Shown here in pieces: positions 49,839 to 61,738 of a stretch of DNA of 64,000 bases. The stretch spans positions 33,491 to 97,490 of the forward strand of contig NZ_FMDN01000022.1 in assembly GCF_900090245.1 (NCBI RefSeq), read 5' to 3'. Under the pieces are notes generated by a model, which saw only the letters and a list, made by a program, of their open reading frames with translations, was not told the origin of the DNA and did no database searches. The translations under genes were made by a program, and so were the position numbers. This DNA comes from Micromonospora halophytica (GTDB lineage: Bacteria > Actinomycetota > Actinomycetes > Mycobacteriales > Micromonosporaceae). Position 1 is the stretch's first letter. Each line of letters opens with the position of its first letter.

Positions 49839-51113
49839 TCAGCCGGCCTTCACCGCGGCAGCGATCCCGGCCGCGATCCGGGCCACGTCGGCGTCGTCGG
49901 CGACATAGGGCGGCATGGTGTAGACCAGATCGCGGAACGGACGCAGCCAGACCCCCTGCGCCACCGCTGCCGCCGTCGCCGCCGCCAGGTCCACCTCGTG
50001 GTCCAGTTGCACCACCCCGATGGCGCCCAGCACCCGCACGTCGACCACCCCGGCAGCGCCGCGCAGCGGCTCCAGGCCGGCCCGCAGCCCCGCACCCACC
50101 CTGGACACCTGCGCGGCCCAGTCAGTGGCCCGCAGCAGCCCCAGGGAGGCGTTGGCGACCGCACAGGCGAGCGGGTTGCCCATGAAGGTCGGGCCGTGCG
50201 CCAGGACCCCGCCCGCCGAGATGCCCCGGGCCACCTGCGGGGTGCAGAGCGCGGCGGCCAGGGTCAGGTAGCCGCCGGTGAGCGCCTTGCCGACGCAGAG
50301 CACGTCGGGGCTCACCCCGGCGTGCTCGGCGGCGAACATGGCGCCGGTCCGGCCGAAGCCGGTGGCGATCTCGTCGAAGATCAGCAGCACCCCGTGTGCC
50401 CGGGTCACCTCGCGCAGCACCCGCAGGTATCCGGGGTGGTGGAAGCGCATCCCGCCCGCGCCCTGCACCACCGGTTCCACGATCACCGCAGCCAGCTCGT
50501 GGGCGTGCCGCTCGACCGCGTCGGTCAGCTCCGCCACGTACGCCGGGTCGGGTCCGTCGTCGAAGCCGCCGGGCGGCACGGGAGCGAAGACCTGTCGGGG
50601 CAGCACGTCACCCCAGAGGTGGTGCATGCCCCCCTCCGGGTCGCAGACGCTCATCGGGTGGAACGTGTCGCCGTGGTAGCCGCCCCGCCAGGTGCCCAGC
50701 CGCCGCCGCTCGGGCCGGCCGGTGGCCCGCTGGTACTGCAGGCACATCTTCACGGCCACCTCGACGGCGACCGAGCCGGAATCGGCCAGGAAGACGTGTT
50801 CCAGGCCGTCGGGAGTCAGCTCCACCAGCGTCCGCGCCAGCCGGACGGCGGGCTCGTGGGTGAGCCCGCCGAACATCACGTGACTCATCCGGCCGAGCTG
50901 GTCGGTGACGGCCGCGTCGAGCACCGGGTGCCGGTAGCCGTGGATCGCCGCCCACCAGGACGACATCCCGTCGACCAGCTCCCGGCCGTCGGCCAGCCGC
51001 AGCCGTACCCCCTCGGCGCTGCGCACCACGTACGGCGGGACGGCCGGCGGCAGGGCCGCGTACGGGTGCCAGACGTGGGCCCGGTCGGCGGCCAGGATCT
51101 CCTCGGGCGTCAC
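49839..51113 (-). CDS. bioA: Adenosylmethionine-8-amino-7-oxononanoate aminotransferase
   Basis: 424 residues, PLP class III aminotransferase of biotin synthesis. VWHPYAAL and VDGMSSWWAAIHGYRHP are typical of BioA; the PLP Asp lies in LLIFDEIATGFGRTG and the Schiff-base Lys in VLCVGKALTGGYL. The GTG at 51113 follows AAGGAG. It lies between pyrD and pyrF with no other bio genes in view, which is unusual. A different aminotransferase substrate is possible but the SSWWA stretch supports BioA. Confidence 0.92.
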   Translation of the reverse strand: MTPEEILAADRAHVWHPYAALPPAVPPYVVRSAEGVRLRLADGRELVDGMSSWWAAIHGYRHPVLDAAVTDQLGRMSHVMFGGLTHEPAVRLARTLVELTPDGLEHVFLADSGSVAVEVAVKMCLQYQRATGRPERRRLGTWRGGYHGDTFHPMSVCDPEGGMHHLWGDVLPRQVFAPVPPGGFDDGPDPAYVAELTDAVERHAHELAAVIVEPVVQGAGGMRFHHPGYLRVLREVTRAHGVLLIFDEIATGFGRTGAMFAAEHAGVSPDVLCVGKALTGGYLTLAAALCTPQVARGISAGGVLAHGPTFMGNPLACAVANASLGLLRATDWAAQVSRVGAGLRAGLEPLRGAAGVVDVRVLGAIGVVQLDHEVDLAAATAAAVAQGVWLRPFRDLVYTMPPYVADDADVARIAAGIAAAVKAG

Positions 51114-51162
51114 GCGCTCTCCTTCGTACCCTCGTCGATCGCCGCCGCGGCCACCGGCCGGC

Positions 51163-52194
51163 TCACCCCACCGGCGCCGGTGCGGCGGCTGTGACCCGGG
51201 CGGCGGCCCGGACCAGGCCCGGGCCCCGGTAGATGAATCCGGTGTAGAGCTGCACCAGGCTGGCCCCGGCGTCGAACATCCGGGCGGCGTCGTCCGGGTC
51301 GAGGATGCCGCCGACCCCGATCACCGGCAGCCGGCCGCCGGTCTCGGCGTGCACGAAGGCGACCACCTCCCGGGCCCGCCCGCGCAGCGGCCGGCCGGAG
51401 AGGCCACCGGTCTCGGCGCCCCGCGCCCGGTCGGCCGGGGCGAGGCCGTCGCGGGCCAGTGTGGTGTTGGTGGCGATCACGCCGGCCGCACCCCGGGCCA
51501 GGCAGACCTCCAGCAGCTCGGCGATGGCCGGCTCGGTGAGGTCCGGGGCGATCTTCACCAGCACCGGCTTCTCCCCGACCAGTGCCGCCAGCAGGGCGTC
51601 CAGGTGGCTCTTGTCCTGCAGGCTGCGCAGCCCGGGGGTGTTCGGCGAGGAGACGTTGACCGCGAAGTAGTCGCCGTGCGCGCGCAGCGCCCGGTACGAG
51701 GCGAGGTAGTCCTCGACCGCCTCGTCCAGCGGGGTCACCTTGGACTTGCCCAGCGAGATGCCCAACGGCACCCCGAGCGGGCGGGGCAGCGCCGCCAGCC
51801 GGGCCGCGAGGGCCTCGGCGCCGGCGTTGTTGAAGCCCATCCGGTTGATCACGGCCTCGCTGTCGCGCAGCCGGAACAGCCGGGGCCGCGGGTTGCCCGG
51901 CTGGGCGTGCGCGGTGACCGTGCCGACCTCGACGAAGCCGAACCCGAGCGCCGGCCAGGCGGGCAGCGCGACCCCGTTCTTGTCCATCCCCGCGGCCAGC
52001 CCGACCGGGTTGGGGAACTCGACCCCGAACACCGTGCGCGGCGCCCGCACCAGGTACCGCGCCCGCAGCGCCGCGAGCGCCGCCGGCCGCCCCGAGAGTA
52101 CGGCCAGCCGCCGCAGCGTCCACTCGTGCGCCGCCTCGGCGTCCCCTCCCCCGATCCGGAACAACCCGGCCCGCACCACCCGCTCGAAGATCAC
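51163..52194 (-). CDS. pyrD: Dihydroorotate dehydrogenase, class 2 (quinone-linked)
   Basis: 343 residues from a GTG at 52194. An N-terminal amphipathic helical part (FERVVRAGLFRIGGGDAEAAH) anchors class 2 enzymes to the membrane. The FMN barrel follows: NPVGLAAGMDKNGVAL, EVGTVTAHAQPGNPRPRLF, the catalytic Ser in VNVSSPNTPGLR, and LPVIGVGGI. Separated from carB by a palindromic repeat. Confidence 0.95.
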   Translation of the reverse strand: MIFERVVRAGLFRIGGGDAEAAHEWTLRRLAVLSGRPAALAALRARYLVRAPRTVFGVEFPNPVGLAAGMDKNGVALPAWPALGFGFVEVGTVTAHAQPGNPRPRLFRLRDSEAVINRMGFNNAGAEALAARLAALPRPLGVPLGISLGKSKVTPLDEAVEDYLASYRALRAHGDYFAVNVSSPNTPGLRSLQDKSHLDALLAALVGEKPVLVKIAPDLTEPAIAELLEVCLARGAAGVIATNTTLARDGLAPADRARGAETGGLSGRPLRGRAREVVAFVHAETGGRLPVIGVGGILDPDDAARMFDAGASLVQLYTGFIYRGPGLVRAAARVTAAAPAPVG

Positions 52195-52220
52195 GCGCCG
52201 CCTCCCCCGCGCCGAGCCCT

Positions 52221-52281
52221 GTCGATCATGAAGCTGCCGGCGATGTCGATCTCCGGCCGCACCGCCGTCCTCATGATCGAC
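52221..52281. repeat. 61-bp palindromic element
   Basis: Perfect 11-base inverted ends, GTCGATCATGA (52221-52231) and TCATGATCGAC (52271-52281), flank a GC-rich middle. It lies between carB (stop at 52298) and pyrD. Resembles a REP-like element; only one copy is in the window. Confidence 0.65.
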
Positions 52282-52297
52282 GTGACCGGACCGGCGG

Positions 52298-55676
<3,379 letters not shown>

Positions 55677-55684
<8 letters not shown>

Positions 55685-56822
55685 TCTTTCCGCCTTCGAT
55701 GAGCTCGGCGAAGCGGTCGAAGAGGTAGTCCGCGTCGTGCGGGCCGGCCGCCGCCTCCGGGTGGTACTGGACGGTGAAGGCGGGCACGTCCCTGGCCCGC
55801 AGCCCCTCGACCACGTTGTCATTGAGGCAGACGTGCGACACCTGGACGCCGCCGAACTCGGTCTCGATCACCTGGTCGGGGACGACCGCGCCGGCCCCGA
55901 CCCCGGGAACCTCGACCGCGAAGCCGTGGTTGTGGCTGGTCACCTCGACCTTGCCGGTGGCCCGGTCGAGCACCGGCTGGTTGATGCCGCGGTGGCCGTA
56001 GCCGAGCTTGTAGGTGCCGAAGCCGAGCGCCCGGCCGAGGATCTGGCTGCCGAAGCAGATGCCGAACAGCGGGATCCTGCGGCTGAGCACGTCGCGGGCG
56101 AGCGCGACCGGCCCGTCGGCGGTGGCCGGGTCGCCCGGGCCGGGCGAGAAGAAGACCGCGTCCGCGCCGGCGGCGAGCAGGTCGTCGATGGTCGAGCCGG
56201 CGGGCAGGACGTGGGTGGTGACCCCGCGCACGGCGAGCCGGCGCGGGACGTTGCGCTTGATGCCCAGGTCCAGCGCGGCGACGGTGAACCGGTGCGGGCC
56301 CTCCGCCTCGACGACGTACGGCTTGTCGGTGGTCACCTCGGCGGAGAGGTCCGCGCCCACCATCTGCGGGGACTGGCGAACCCGGGCCAGCAGGGCCCGC
56401 AGGTCGTCGTCGACGCTGGAGATGCCGACCCGCATCGCGCCCCGCTCGCGCAGGTGCCGGGTCAGCGCCCGGGTGTCCACGCCGCTGATGCCGACCACGC
56501 CCTCGGCGGCGAGCCGGTCCTCGAGCCCGCCGGTGGCGCGCCAGTTGGAGCCGATCCGGGCCGGGTCGCGCACCACGTACCCGGCGACCCAGATCCGGCC
56601 GGACTCGTCGTCCTCGCCGTTGACGCCGGTGTTGCCGATGTGCGGCGCGGTCTGCACCACCACCTGCCGGTGGTAGGAGGGGTCGGTCAGGGTCTCCTGG
56701 TAGCCGGTCATGCCGGTGTTGAAGACCGCCTCGCCGAAGCTCTCCCCGACGCTGCCGTACGCCTCGCCGTGGAACGTGCGCCCGTCCTCCAGCACGAGGA
56801 TCGCGGATCTACGCTTCGCCAT
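55677..56822 (-). CDS. carA: Carbamoyl-phosphate synthase small chain
   Basis: 381 residues. LEDGRTFHGEAYGS opens the subunit; the class I glutaminase has the nucleophile Cys in PLFGICFGSQILGRALG and His/Glu in VQYHPEAAAGPHD. Supplies ammonia to CarB. Starts directly after the stop of a repeat mini-ORF and ends overlapping carB. Confidence 0.97.
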
Positions 56823-56885
56823 CTACCGTACCCGCCTCTCGTTCGCGACTGCGGGACTCCGCTCCGCTGCATTCCTCGCGCTCAC
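56823..56885 (-). repeat. Junction repeat mini-ORF between pyrC and carA
   Basis: Single copy of the arg/pyr junction repeat. A GTG at 56885 overlaps the pyrC TGA and opens 20 codons reading VSARNAAERSPAVANERRVR; its TAG directly abuts the carA ATG (TAGATG). The peptide matches the argJ/argB copies almost exactly. The AACGAGAGGCGGG end may supply the carA ribosome binding site. Confidence 0.8.
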
Positions 56886-58159
56886 TTGACAGCCTTTCCG
56901 TCCAGGACCGTCGGCTCGCCGCGCAGGAAGGTCGCCACGATGCGACCCGGCAGCGTCATGCGGGCGTACGGGGTGTTGCGACTGCGGCTGGCCAGGTCCG
57001 CGGGCTCGATCACCCGGCGGGCGGCCGGGTCGACCAGGGTGAGGTTGGCCGGCACGCCGGGCGCCGGGTCGACGCCGTGGGAGTCGAGGCCGGCGATCCG
57101 GGCCGGGGTGCGGGACATCCGCTCGGCGATCAGGTCCCACTCGGGGCCGAGCACGTCGAGGGCGATGGAGAGCGCCGTCTCCAGGCCGAGCATGCCCGGC
57201 CGGGCGTACGCCCACTCGCACTCCTTGTCCTCCACGGCGTGCGGGGCGTGGTCGGTGGCGACGATGTCGATGACGCCCTCGGCCAGCGCGGCGCGCAGCG
57301 CGGCGATGTCGGTGTCGGTGCGCAGCGGCGGGTTGACCTTGTAGACCGGGTCGTAGGTCTCGGCCTTGGCGTCGGTGAGCAGCAGGTGGTGCGGGGTGAC
57401 CTCGGCGGTGACCCGGACGCCGCGCGCCTTGGCCTGGCGCAGCACCTCGACGCTGCCGGCGGTGGAGACGTGGCAGACGTGCAGCCGGCTGCCGACGTGC
57501 TCGGCCAGCAGCACGTCCCGGGCGATGATCGCCTCCTCGGCGACCGCCGGCCAGCCGGTCAGCCCGAGCCGGGTGGAGACCTCACCCTCGTGCATCTGCG
57601 CGCCCTCGGTGAGCCGGGGCTCCTCGGCGTGCTGGGCGATGATGCCGTCGAACGCCTTGACGTACTCCAGGGCCCGGCGCATCAGCTTCGGGTCGGCGAC
57701 GCAGTGCCCGTCGTCGGAGAAGATCCGGACCCGGGCCGCCGAGTCGGCCATCGCGCCCAGCTCGGCCAGCCGCTCGCCGGCCAGGCCGACGGTGACCGCG
57801 CCGATCGGCTGCACGTCGACCAGCCCGGCCTCCCGGCCGAGGCGCCAGACCTGCTCGACCACGCCGGCGGTGTCCGCGACCGGGGAGGTGTTCGCCATCG
57901 CGCAGACGGCGGTGTAGCCGCCGAGCGCCGCCGCACGGGAGCCGGACTCGACGGTCTCGGCGTCCTCCCGGCCGGGCTCGCGCAGATGGGTGTGCAGGTC
58001 GACCAGGCCGGGCAGGGCGACCAGCCCGGTGCCGTCGATCACGCCTGCGTCCGGCGCGGTGAGCCCGGAACCGGTCTCGGCGACGACGCCGTCGCGGATC
58101 AGCAGGTCGGTCGGCGCGGCGCCGACGACGCTCACGTTCCTGATCAGGTACGGGGTCAC
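56882..58159 (-). CDS. pyrC: Dihydroorotase
   Basis: 425 residues, type I dihydroorotase. Zinc ligands lie in LPGLVDLHTHLREPG; further ones in HVCHVSTAG and DIVATDHAPH. A lysine-type metal bridge is expected in this class. The GTG at 58159 overlaps the pyrB stop (GTGA). It ends in the pyrC/carA repeat. Confidence 0.96.
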   Translation of the reverse strand: MTPYLIRNVSVVGAAPTDLLIRDGVVAETGSGLTAPDAGVIDGTGLVALPGLVDLHTHLREPGREDAETVESGSRAAALGGYTAVCAMANTSPVADTAGVVEQVWRLGREAGLVDVQPIGAVTVGLAGERLAELGAMADSAARVRIFSDDGHCVADPKLMRRALEYVKAFDGIIAQHAEEPRLTEGAQMHEGEVSTRLGLTGWPAVAEEAIIARDVLLAEHVGSRLHVCHVSTAGSVEVLRQAKARGVRVTAEVTPHHLLLTDAKAETYDPVYKVNPPLRTDTDIAALRAALAEGVIDIVATDHAPHAVEDKECEWAYARPGMLGLETALSIALDVLGPEWDLIAERMSRTPARIAGLDSHGVDPAPGVPANLTLVDPAARRVIEPADLASRSRNTPYARMTLPGRIVATFLRGEPTVLDGKAVK

Positions 58160-59082
58160 AGGTTGTTCCCTCCGAGCAGCAGGTAGAGGACGGCCATCCG
58201 CACGGAGACCCCGTTGGCGACCTGTTCGACGATGGTGGAGCGGGGTGAGTCGGCGACCTCGGGCGTGATCTCCATGCCCCGGTTCATCGGGCCGGGGTGC
58301 ATGACGATCGCGTGCTCGGGCAGCCGACGCATGCGCGGGCCGTCGAGCCCGAAGCGGCGCGAGTACTCGCGGGCGGAGGGGAAGTAGGAGTCGTTCATCC
58401 GCTCCCGCTGCACCCGCAGCATCATCACCACGTCCACGTCGGGAAGAACGGCGTCGAGGTCGTAGGAGACGGCGGTGCCGGGGGCGAGCGCGGCCGAGAT
58501 GTCCATCGGGATGAGGGTGGGCGGGCCGACCAGGGTGACCTTCGCCCCGAGGGTGGAGAGCAGCAGCACGTTGGAGCGGGCCACCCGGGAGTGCAGCACG
58601 TCCCCGACGATCGCCACGTGCAGGCCGGCCAGCCGGCCCAGCCGGGAGCGCATGGTGTACGCGTCGAGCAGCGCCTGGGTCGGGTGCTCGTGGGTGCCGT
58701 CGCCGGCGTTGACCACCGACCCGTCCACCCAGTTGGCCAGCCGGTGCGGGGCGCCGGAGGCGGGGTGCCGGACGACCACCGCGTCGGCCCCCATCGCCTG
58801 CAGGGTCAGCGCGGTGTCCTTCAGGCTCTCGCCCTTGGTCACGCTGGAGCCCTTGGCCGAGAAGTTGATCACGTCGGCGCTGAGCCGCTTGGCGGCGGCC
58901 TCGAAGGAGATCCGGGTCCGGGTGGAGTCCTCGTAGAAGAGGTTGACCACGGTCCGGCCGCGCAGCGCGGGGAGCTTCTTGACCTCCCGGCCGGCGACGG
59001 TGGCCATCTCGGCGGCGGTGTCGAGGATCTGGGTGGCGGTGGCCAGGTCCGGGTCGGCCCCGGAGAGCAGGTGGCGGATCAC
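58156..59082 (-). CDS. pyrB: Aspartate carbamoyltransferase catalytic chain
   Basis: 308 residues. Carbamoyl-phosphate loop FYEDSTRTRISFEAA, SSVTKGESLKDT and the aspartate site HPGPMNRGMEI are complete. No pyrI regulatory subunit is visible, as in other actinobacteria. The GTG at 59082 overlaps the stop of a repeat mini-ORF. First committed pyrimidine step. Confidence 0.97.
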   Translation of the reverse strand: MIRHLLSGADPDLATATQILDTAAEMATVAGREVKKLPALRGRTVVNLFYEDSTRTRISFEAAAKRLSADVINFSAKGSSVTKGESLKDTALTLQAMGADAVVVRHPASGAPHRLANWVDGSVVNAGDGTHEHPTQALLDAYTMRSRLGRLAGLHVAIVGDVLHSRVARSNVLLLSTLGAKVTLVGPPTLIPMDISAALAPGTAVSYDLDAVLPDVDVVMMLRVQRERMNDSYFPSAREYSRRFGLDGPRMRRLPEHAIVMHPGPMNRGMEITPEVADSPRSTIVEQVANGVSVRMAVLYLLLGGNNL

Positions 59083-59141
59083 TGGGCCTGCCTTTCGTTC
59101 GCGGCTGCGGGGCCCCGCCGCGCGGCACTCCTCGCGCTCAC
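59079..59141 (-). repeat. Junction repeat mini-ORF between pyrR and pyrB
   Basis: A diverged copy of the arg/pyr junction repeat. The GTG at 59141 overlaps the pyrR TGA; 20 codons read VSARSAARRGPAAANERQAQ; the TGA at 59079-59081 overlaps the pyrB GTG. Compared with the other copies many bases differ, yet frame, length and both overlaps are kept. Confidence 0.75.
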
Positions 59142-59719
59142 GGGGCTCCCCCGAAGAGCTTGACCTCGTCGGCGCCGTCGGTCTCGGCGAGGGTGACCTT
59201 CACGCTCTCGGCCAGCGAGGTGGGGATGTTCTTGCCGACGTAGTCGGCGCGGATCGGCAGCTGGCGGTGCCCCCGGTCGACCAGGACGGCGAGCTGCACC
59301 GAGGCGGGGCGGCCCACGTCGTTCAGGGCGTCGAGGGCGGCCCGCACGGTACGGCCGGAGAAGAGCACGTCGTCGACGAGGACGACCCGCTTGCCGTCGA
59401 TGCCGCCCGGCGGGAGCTGGGTGGGGCCGATCGCGCGGGTGGCGTGTCGGCGCAGGTCGTCGCGGTAGAGGGTGATGTCGAGCACCCCGACCGGGACGTC
59501 GACGTCCTCGAAGGTGCTGATCCGGGCGGCGAGCCGCTTCGCCAACGGGGCGCCCCGGGTGGGAATGCCGAGCAGCACGGTGTCGGCGGCGCCCTGGGTC
59601 TTCTCCAGGATCTGGTGGGCGATCCGGTCGACGACGCGCTGGACGTCGGCGCTGGCGAGGATCACCTTCACCGAGGGTTGTCGCTGTGGCGACGCTGGGG
59701 CAGCCGGTGGGCAGGCCAC
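59138..59719 (-). CDS. pyrR: PyrR pyrimidine operon regulator / uracil phosphoribosyltransferase
   Basis: 193 residues. The PRPP motif VVLVDDVLFSGRTVRAAL and the RNA-binding/dimer regions TLYRDDLRRHAT and LVDRGHRQLPI are typical. PyrR binds a hairpin in its mRNA when UMP is high and may also be a minor uracil phosphoribosyltransferase. The GTG at 59719 follows GGAGG. A matching RNA hairpin lies directly upstream, so autogenous control by blocking translation is likely. First gene of the pyr operon. Confidence 0.95.
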   Translation of the reverse strand: MACPPAAPASPQRQPSVKVILASADVQRVVDRIAHQILEKTQGAADTVLLGIPTRGAPLAKRLAARISTFEDVDVPVGVLDITLYRDDLRRHATRAIGPTQLPPGGIDGKRVVLVDDVLFSGRTVRAALDALNDVGRPASVQLAVLVDRGHRQLPIRADYVGKNIPTSLAESVKVTLAETDGADEVKLFGGAP

Positions 59720-59733
59720 GGCGGACCTCCTTC

Positions 59734-59751
59734 CCCGCCTCACGGGACGGG
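59734..59751 (-). promoter_or_regulatory. PyrR-binding RNA hairpin in the pyrR leader
   Basis: On the minus strand CCCGTC and GGCGGG close a six-base loop CCGTGA; the whole reads CCCGTCCCGTGAGGCGGG. This matches the PyrR recognition core RUCCNGNGAGGY, including the CNGNGA-type loop. It ends three bases before the GGAGG of pyrR, so bound PyrR would cover the ribosome binding site. Confidence 0.75.
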
Positions 59752-59925
59752 TCGTTAAAGGACGTCTGGCACCACCGGTGCGGATCGCGGGCGAGCCACG
59801 CCGGGGCTTCACGCCACGTTACCAGCGGTCACCGGACCGACCGCCGGCACCCACTGATCCCCGGATCAGGGCGGCCAAATGGGGACAACTCCACACGGGC
59901 TCGCCAACGGTAAGGTCACGAGCAC

Positions 59926-59966
59926 TTGACCACATGTCGCAATCCCCGTACCGTCACGCTCCGTAG
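59926..59966 (+). promoter_or_regulatory. bldD promoter with BldD-like box
   Basis: A -35 TTGACC (59926-59931), 17-base spacer and -10 TACCGT (59949-59954). Overlapping the -10 end is TCACGCTCCGTAG (59954-59966), a partial match to the BldD box TNACNC(A/T)GNGTNA. BldD represses its own gene in Streptomyces, and this position fits that. Confidence 0.55.
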
Positions 59967-60010
59967 CGATCGCTGGGAGAACCCCAAAGCACAGCACTGG
60001 GAGTGTCCGA

Positions 60011-60499
60011 ATGCCCTCTGAATACGCCAAGTCGCTGGGCGCCCGCCTGCGCTCCATCCGCCAGCAGCAGGGCCTGTCCCTGCAGGGTGTGGAGGAGAAG
60101 TCGAACGGGCGGTGGAAGGCCGTGGTGGTCGGCTCGTACGAGCGCGGCGACCGGGCCGTCACCGTGTCCCGCCTGGCGGAGCTGGCCGACTTCTACCGCG
60201 TTCCCGTCTCGGAGCTGTTGCCCGACGGCAGCGGGGTGCGCCACGAGCCCACCAGCAAGATCGTGCTGGACCTGGAGCGGCTCTACGACGAGGCCTCCGA
60301 GGACCTCGCCTACGTCGCCCGGTACGCCCGCGCCATCCAGCAGCAGCGTGGTGACTACAACGGCCGGGTGCTCTCCATCCGCGCCGACGACCTGCGCGCC
60401 CTGGCGATCGTCTACGACGCCTCGCCGTCCGGCCTGATCGAGCGACTCACCGAGCACGGTGTGCTGGTCGCCGACCCGCGGGCGTTCTTCGCGTCCTGA
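60011..60499 (+). CDS. bldD: BldD, c-di-GMP-dependent developmental regulator
   Basis: 162 residues. N-terminal XRE-type HTH (YAKSLGARLRSIRQQQGLSL, SYERGDRAVTVSRLAELADF), then a C-terminal domain with the c-di-GMP signature RGDYNGRVLSIRADD (RGD, eight residues, RxDD). In Streptomyces a tetrameric c-di-GMP bridges two BldD and represses sporulation genes. Single-gene unit with its own promoter and a strong terminator. Confidence 0.97.
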   Translation: MPSEYAKSLGARLRSIRQQQGLSLQGVEEKSNGRWKAVVVGSYERGDRAVTVSRLAELADFYRVPVSELLPDGSGVRHEPTSKIVLDLERLYDEASEDLAYVARYARAIQQQRGDYNGRVLSIRADDLRALAIVYDASPSGLIERLTEHGVLVADPRAFFAS

Positions 60500-60510
60500 G
60501 CTGTCGCACC

Positions 60511-60546
60511 GAGAAGGGCCCGTGCCGGTCGGCACGGGCCCTTCTC
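60511..60546. terminator. Strong bidirectional terminator between bldD and nusB
   Basis: GAGAAGGGCCCGTGCC (60511-60526) and GGCACGGGCCCTTCTC (60531-60546) pair perfectly over 16 bases around GGTC. Serves convergent bldD and nusB. Confidence 0.85.
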
Positions 60547-60585
60547 GTCGTCGGTGCCGCGGTGGGACCCACCCGTCGCCGCCGG

Positions 60586-61020
60586 TCAGCGGGTGGTGTA
60601 CTCGGCGATCCGGCCCAGCACGCCGTTGAGGAAGCGCGGCGAGTCGTCGGTCGACATCTGCCGGGCCAGCTCGACCGCCTCACTGATCGCCACCGCGTCG
60701 TCGATCTCGTCGACGTAGAGCAGCTCGTAGACGGCGATCCGGGCGAGGTTGCGGTCGACCACCGGCATCCGGTCCAGCGTCCAGCCCTCGGCGTAGCTGG
60801 CGATCACCTCGTCGATCCGGTCGAGGTGCGCGGCCACCCCCTCGACCAGGCTGACCGCGTACCCCAGGTGCTCCGGCCGTGGCTTCTCGATCCGCTCGAC
60901 GTAGCCGGCGAGCACCTCGACCGGGGGCCGGTCCCGCAGGTCGGCCTCGAAGAGCACGTCCAGCGCCCGCTTACGCGCCTTGCGGCGCGACGGCATCTGC
61001 TGCTTGGGACCCTCGGCCAT
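60586..61020 (-). CDS. nusB: Transcription antitermination factor NusB
   Basis: 144 residues, all alpha. RRKARKRALDVLFEADLR, DRNLARIAVYELLYVDEI and FLNGVLGRIAEY are the family blocks. With NusE it binds boxA in rRNA operons. The ATG at 61020 overlaps the efp stop (TGATG). Last gene of aroB-aroQ-efp-nusB. Confidence 0.96.
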   Translation of the reverse strand: MAEGPKQQMPSRRKARKRALDVLFEADLRDRPPVEVLAGYVERIEKPRPEHLGYAVSLVEGVAAHLDRIDEVIASYAEGWTLDRMPVVDRNLARIAVYELLYVDEIDDAVAISEAVELARQMSTDDSPRFLNGVLGRIAEYTTR

Positions 61021-61577
61021 CAGGCTCGGCCGAGGTAACGGCCGTCGCGGGTGTCGACCTTGATCTTCTCGCCGGTGGTGATGAAGAGCGGCACCTGCAC
61101 GGTCGCGCCGGTCTCCACGGTGGCCGGCTTGTTACCGCCGGTCGAGCGGTCGCCCTGCAGGCCCGGCTCGGTGTAGGTGATCTCCAGCACGACGGAGGTG
61201 GGCAGCTCGATGTAGAGCGGCACGTCCTCGTGCGTGGCGACGGTGGCCTCGGCCTCGGGGAGGAGGTAGTTGGCCGCCTCGCCGACGGTGCCGCCGGGGA
61301 CGGTGATCTGGTCGAACGTCTCCAGGTCCATGAAGACGTAGTCCTCGCCGTCGGCGTAGAGGTACTGCATGGTGCGCTTGTCGACGGTCGCGGTGTCGAC
61401 CTTGGTGCCCGCGTTGAAGGTCTTGTCGACCACCTTGCCGGACAGCACGTTCTTCAGGGTGGTCCGCACGAAGGCGCCACCCTTACCGGGCTTGACGTGC
61501 TGGAACTCGACGACGGACCAGAGCTCCCCGTCGAGGTTGAGTACCAGGCCGTTCTTCAGGTCGTTGGTGGAGGCCAT
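61020..61577 (-). CDS. efp: Elongation factor P
   Basis: 185 residues in three beta domains. The tip Lys of the polyproline-rescue loop lies in HVKPGKGGAFVRT; YLYADGEDYVFMDLETFDQ and the C-terminal VPLFITTGEKIKVDTRDG are diagnostic. No EpmA/YmfI-type modification genes are nearby, as in actinobacteria that use an unmodified loop. It follows aroQ by about 160 bases. Confidence 0.97.
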   Translation of the reverse strand: MASTNDLKNGLVLNLDGELWSVVEFQHVKPGKGGAFVRTTLKNVLSGKVVDKTFNAGTKVDTATVDKRTMQYLYADGEDYVFMDLETFDQITVPGGTVGEAANYLLPEAEATVATHEDVPLYIELPTSVVLEITYTEPGLQGDRSTGGNKPATVETGATVQVPLFITTGEKIKVDTRDGRYLGRA

Positions 61578-61738
61578 TTCCTGCCTTGATCGTCAAGTGG
61601 CGGACAGACCCGGGAAGTCTACTCGCTGCGTCGAACCGGCGACCCCCGCCTGTCGGAGGCGGACCGCCGTCCCACGCTCCGGTCACCCCCGGACGGGCGA
61701 CGAGCGTCACAGCCGGTGACGTACGACGCCGACGCCGG

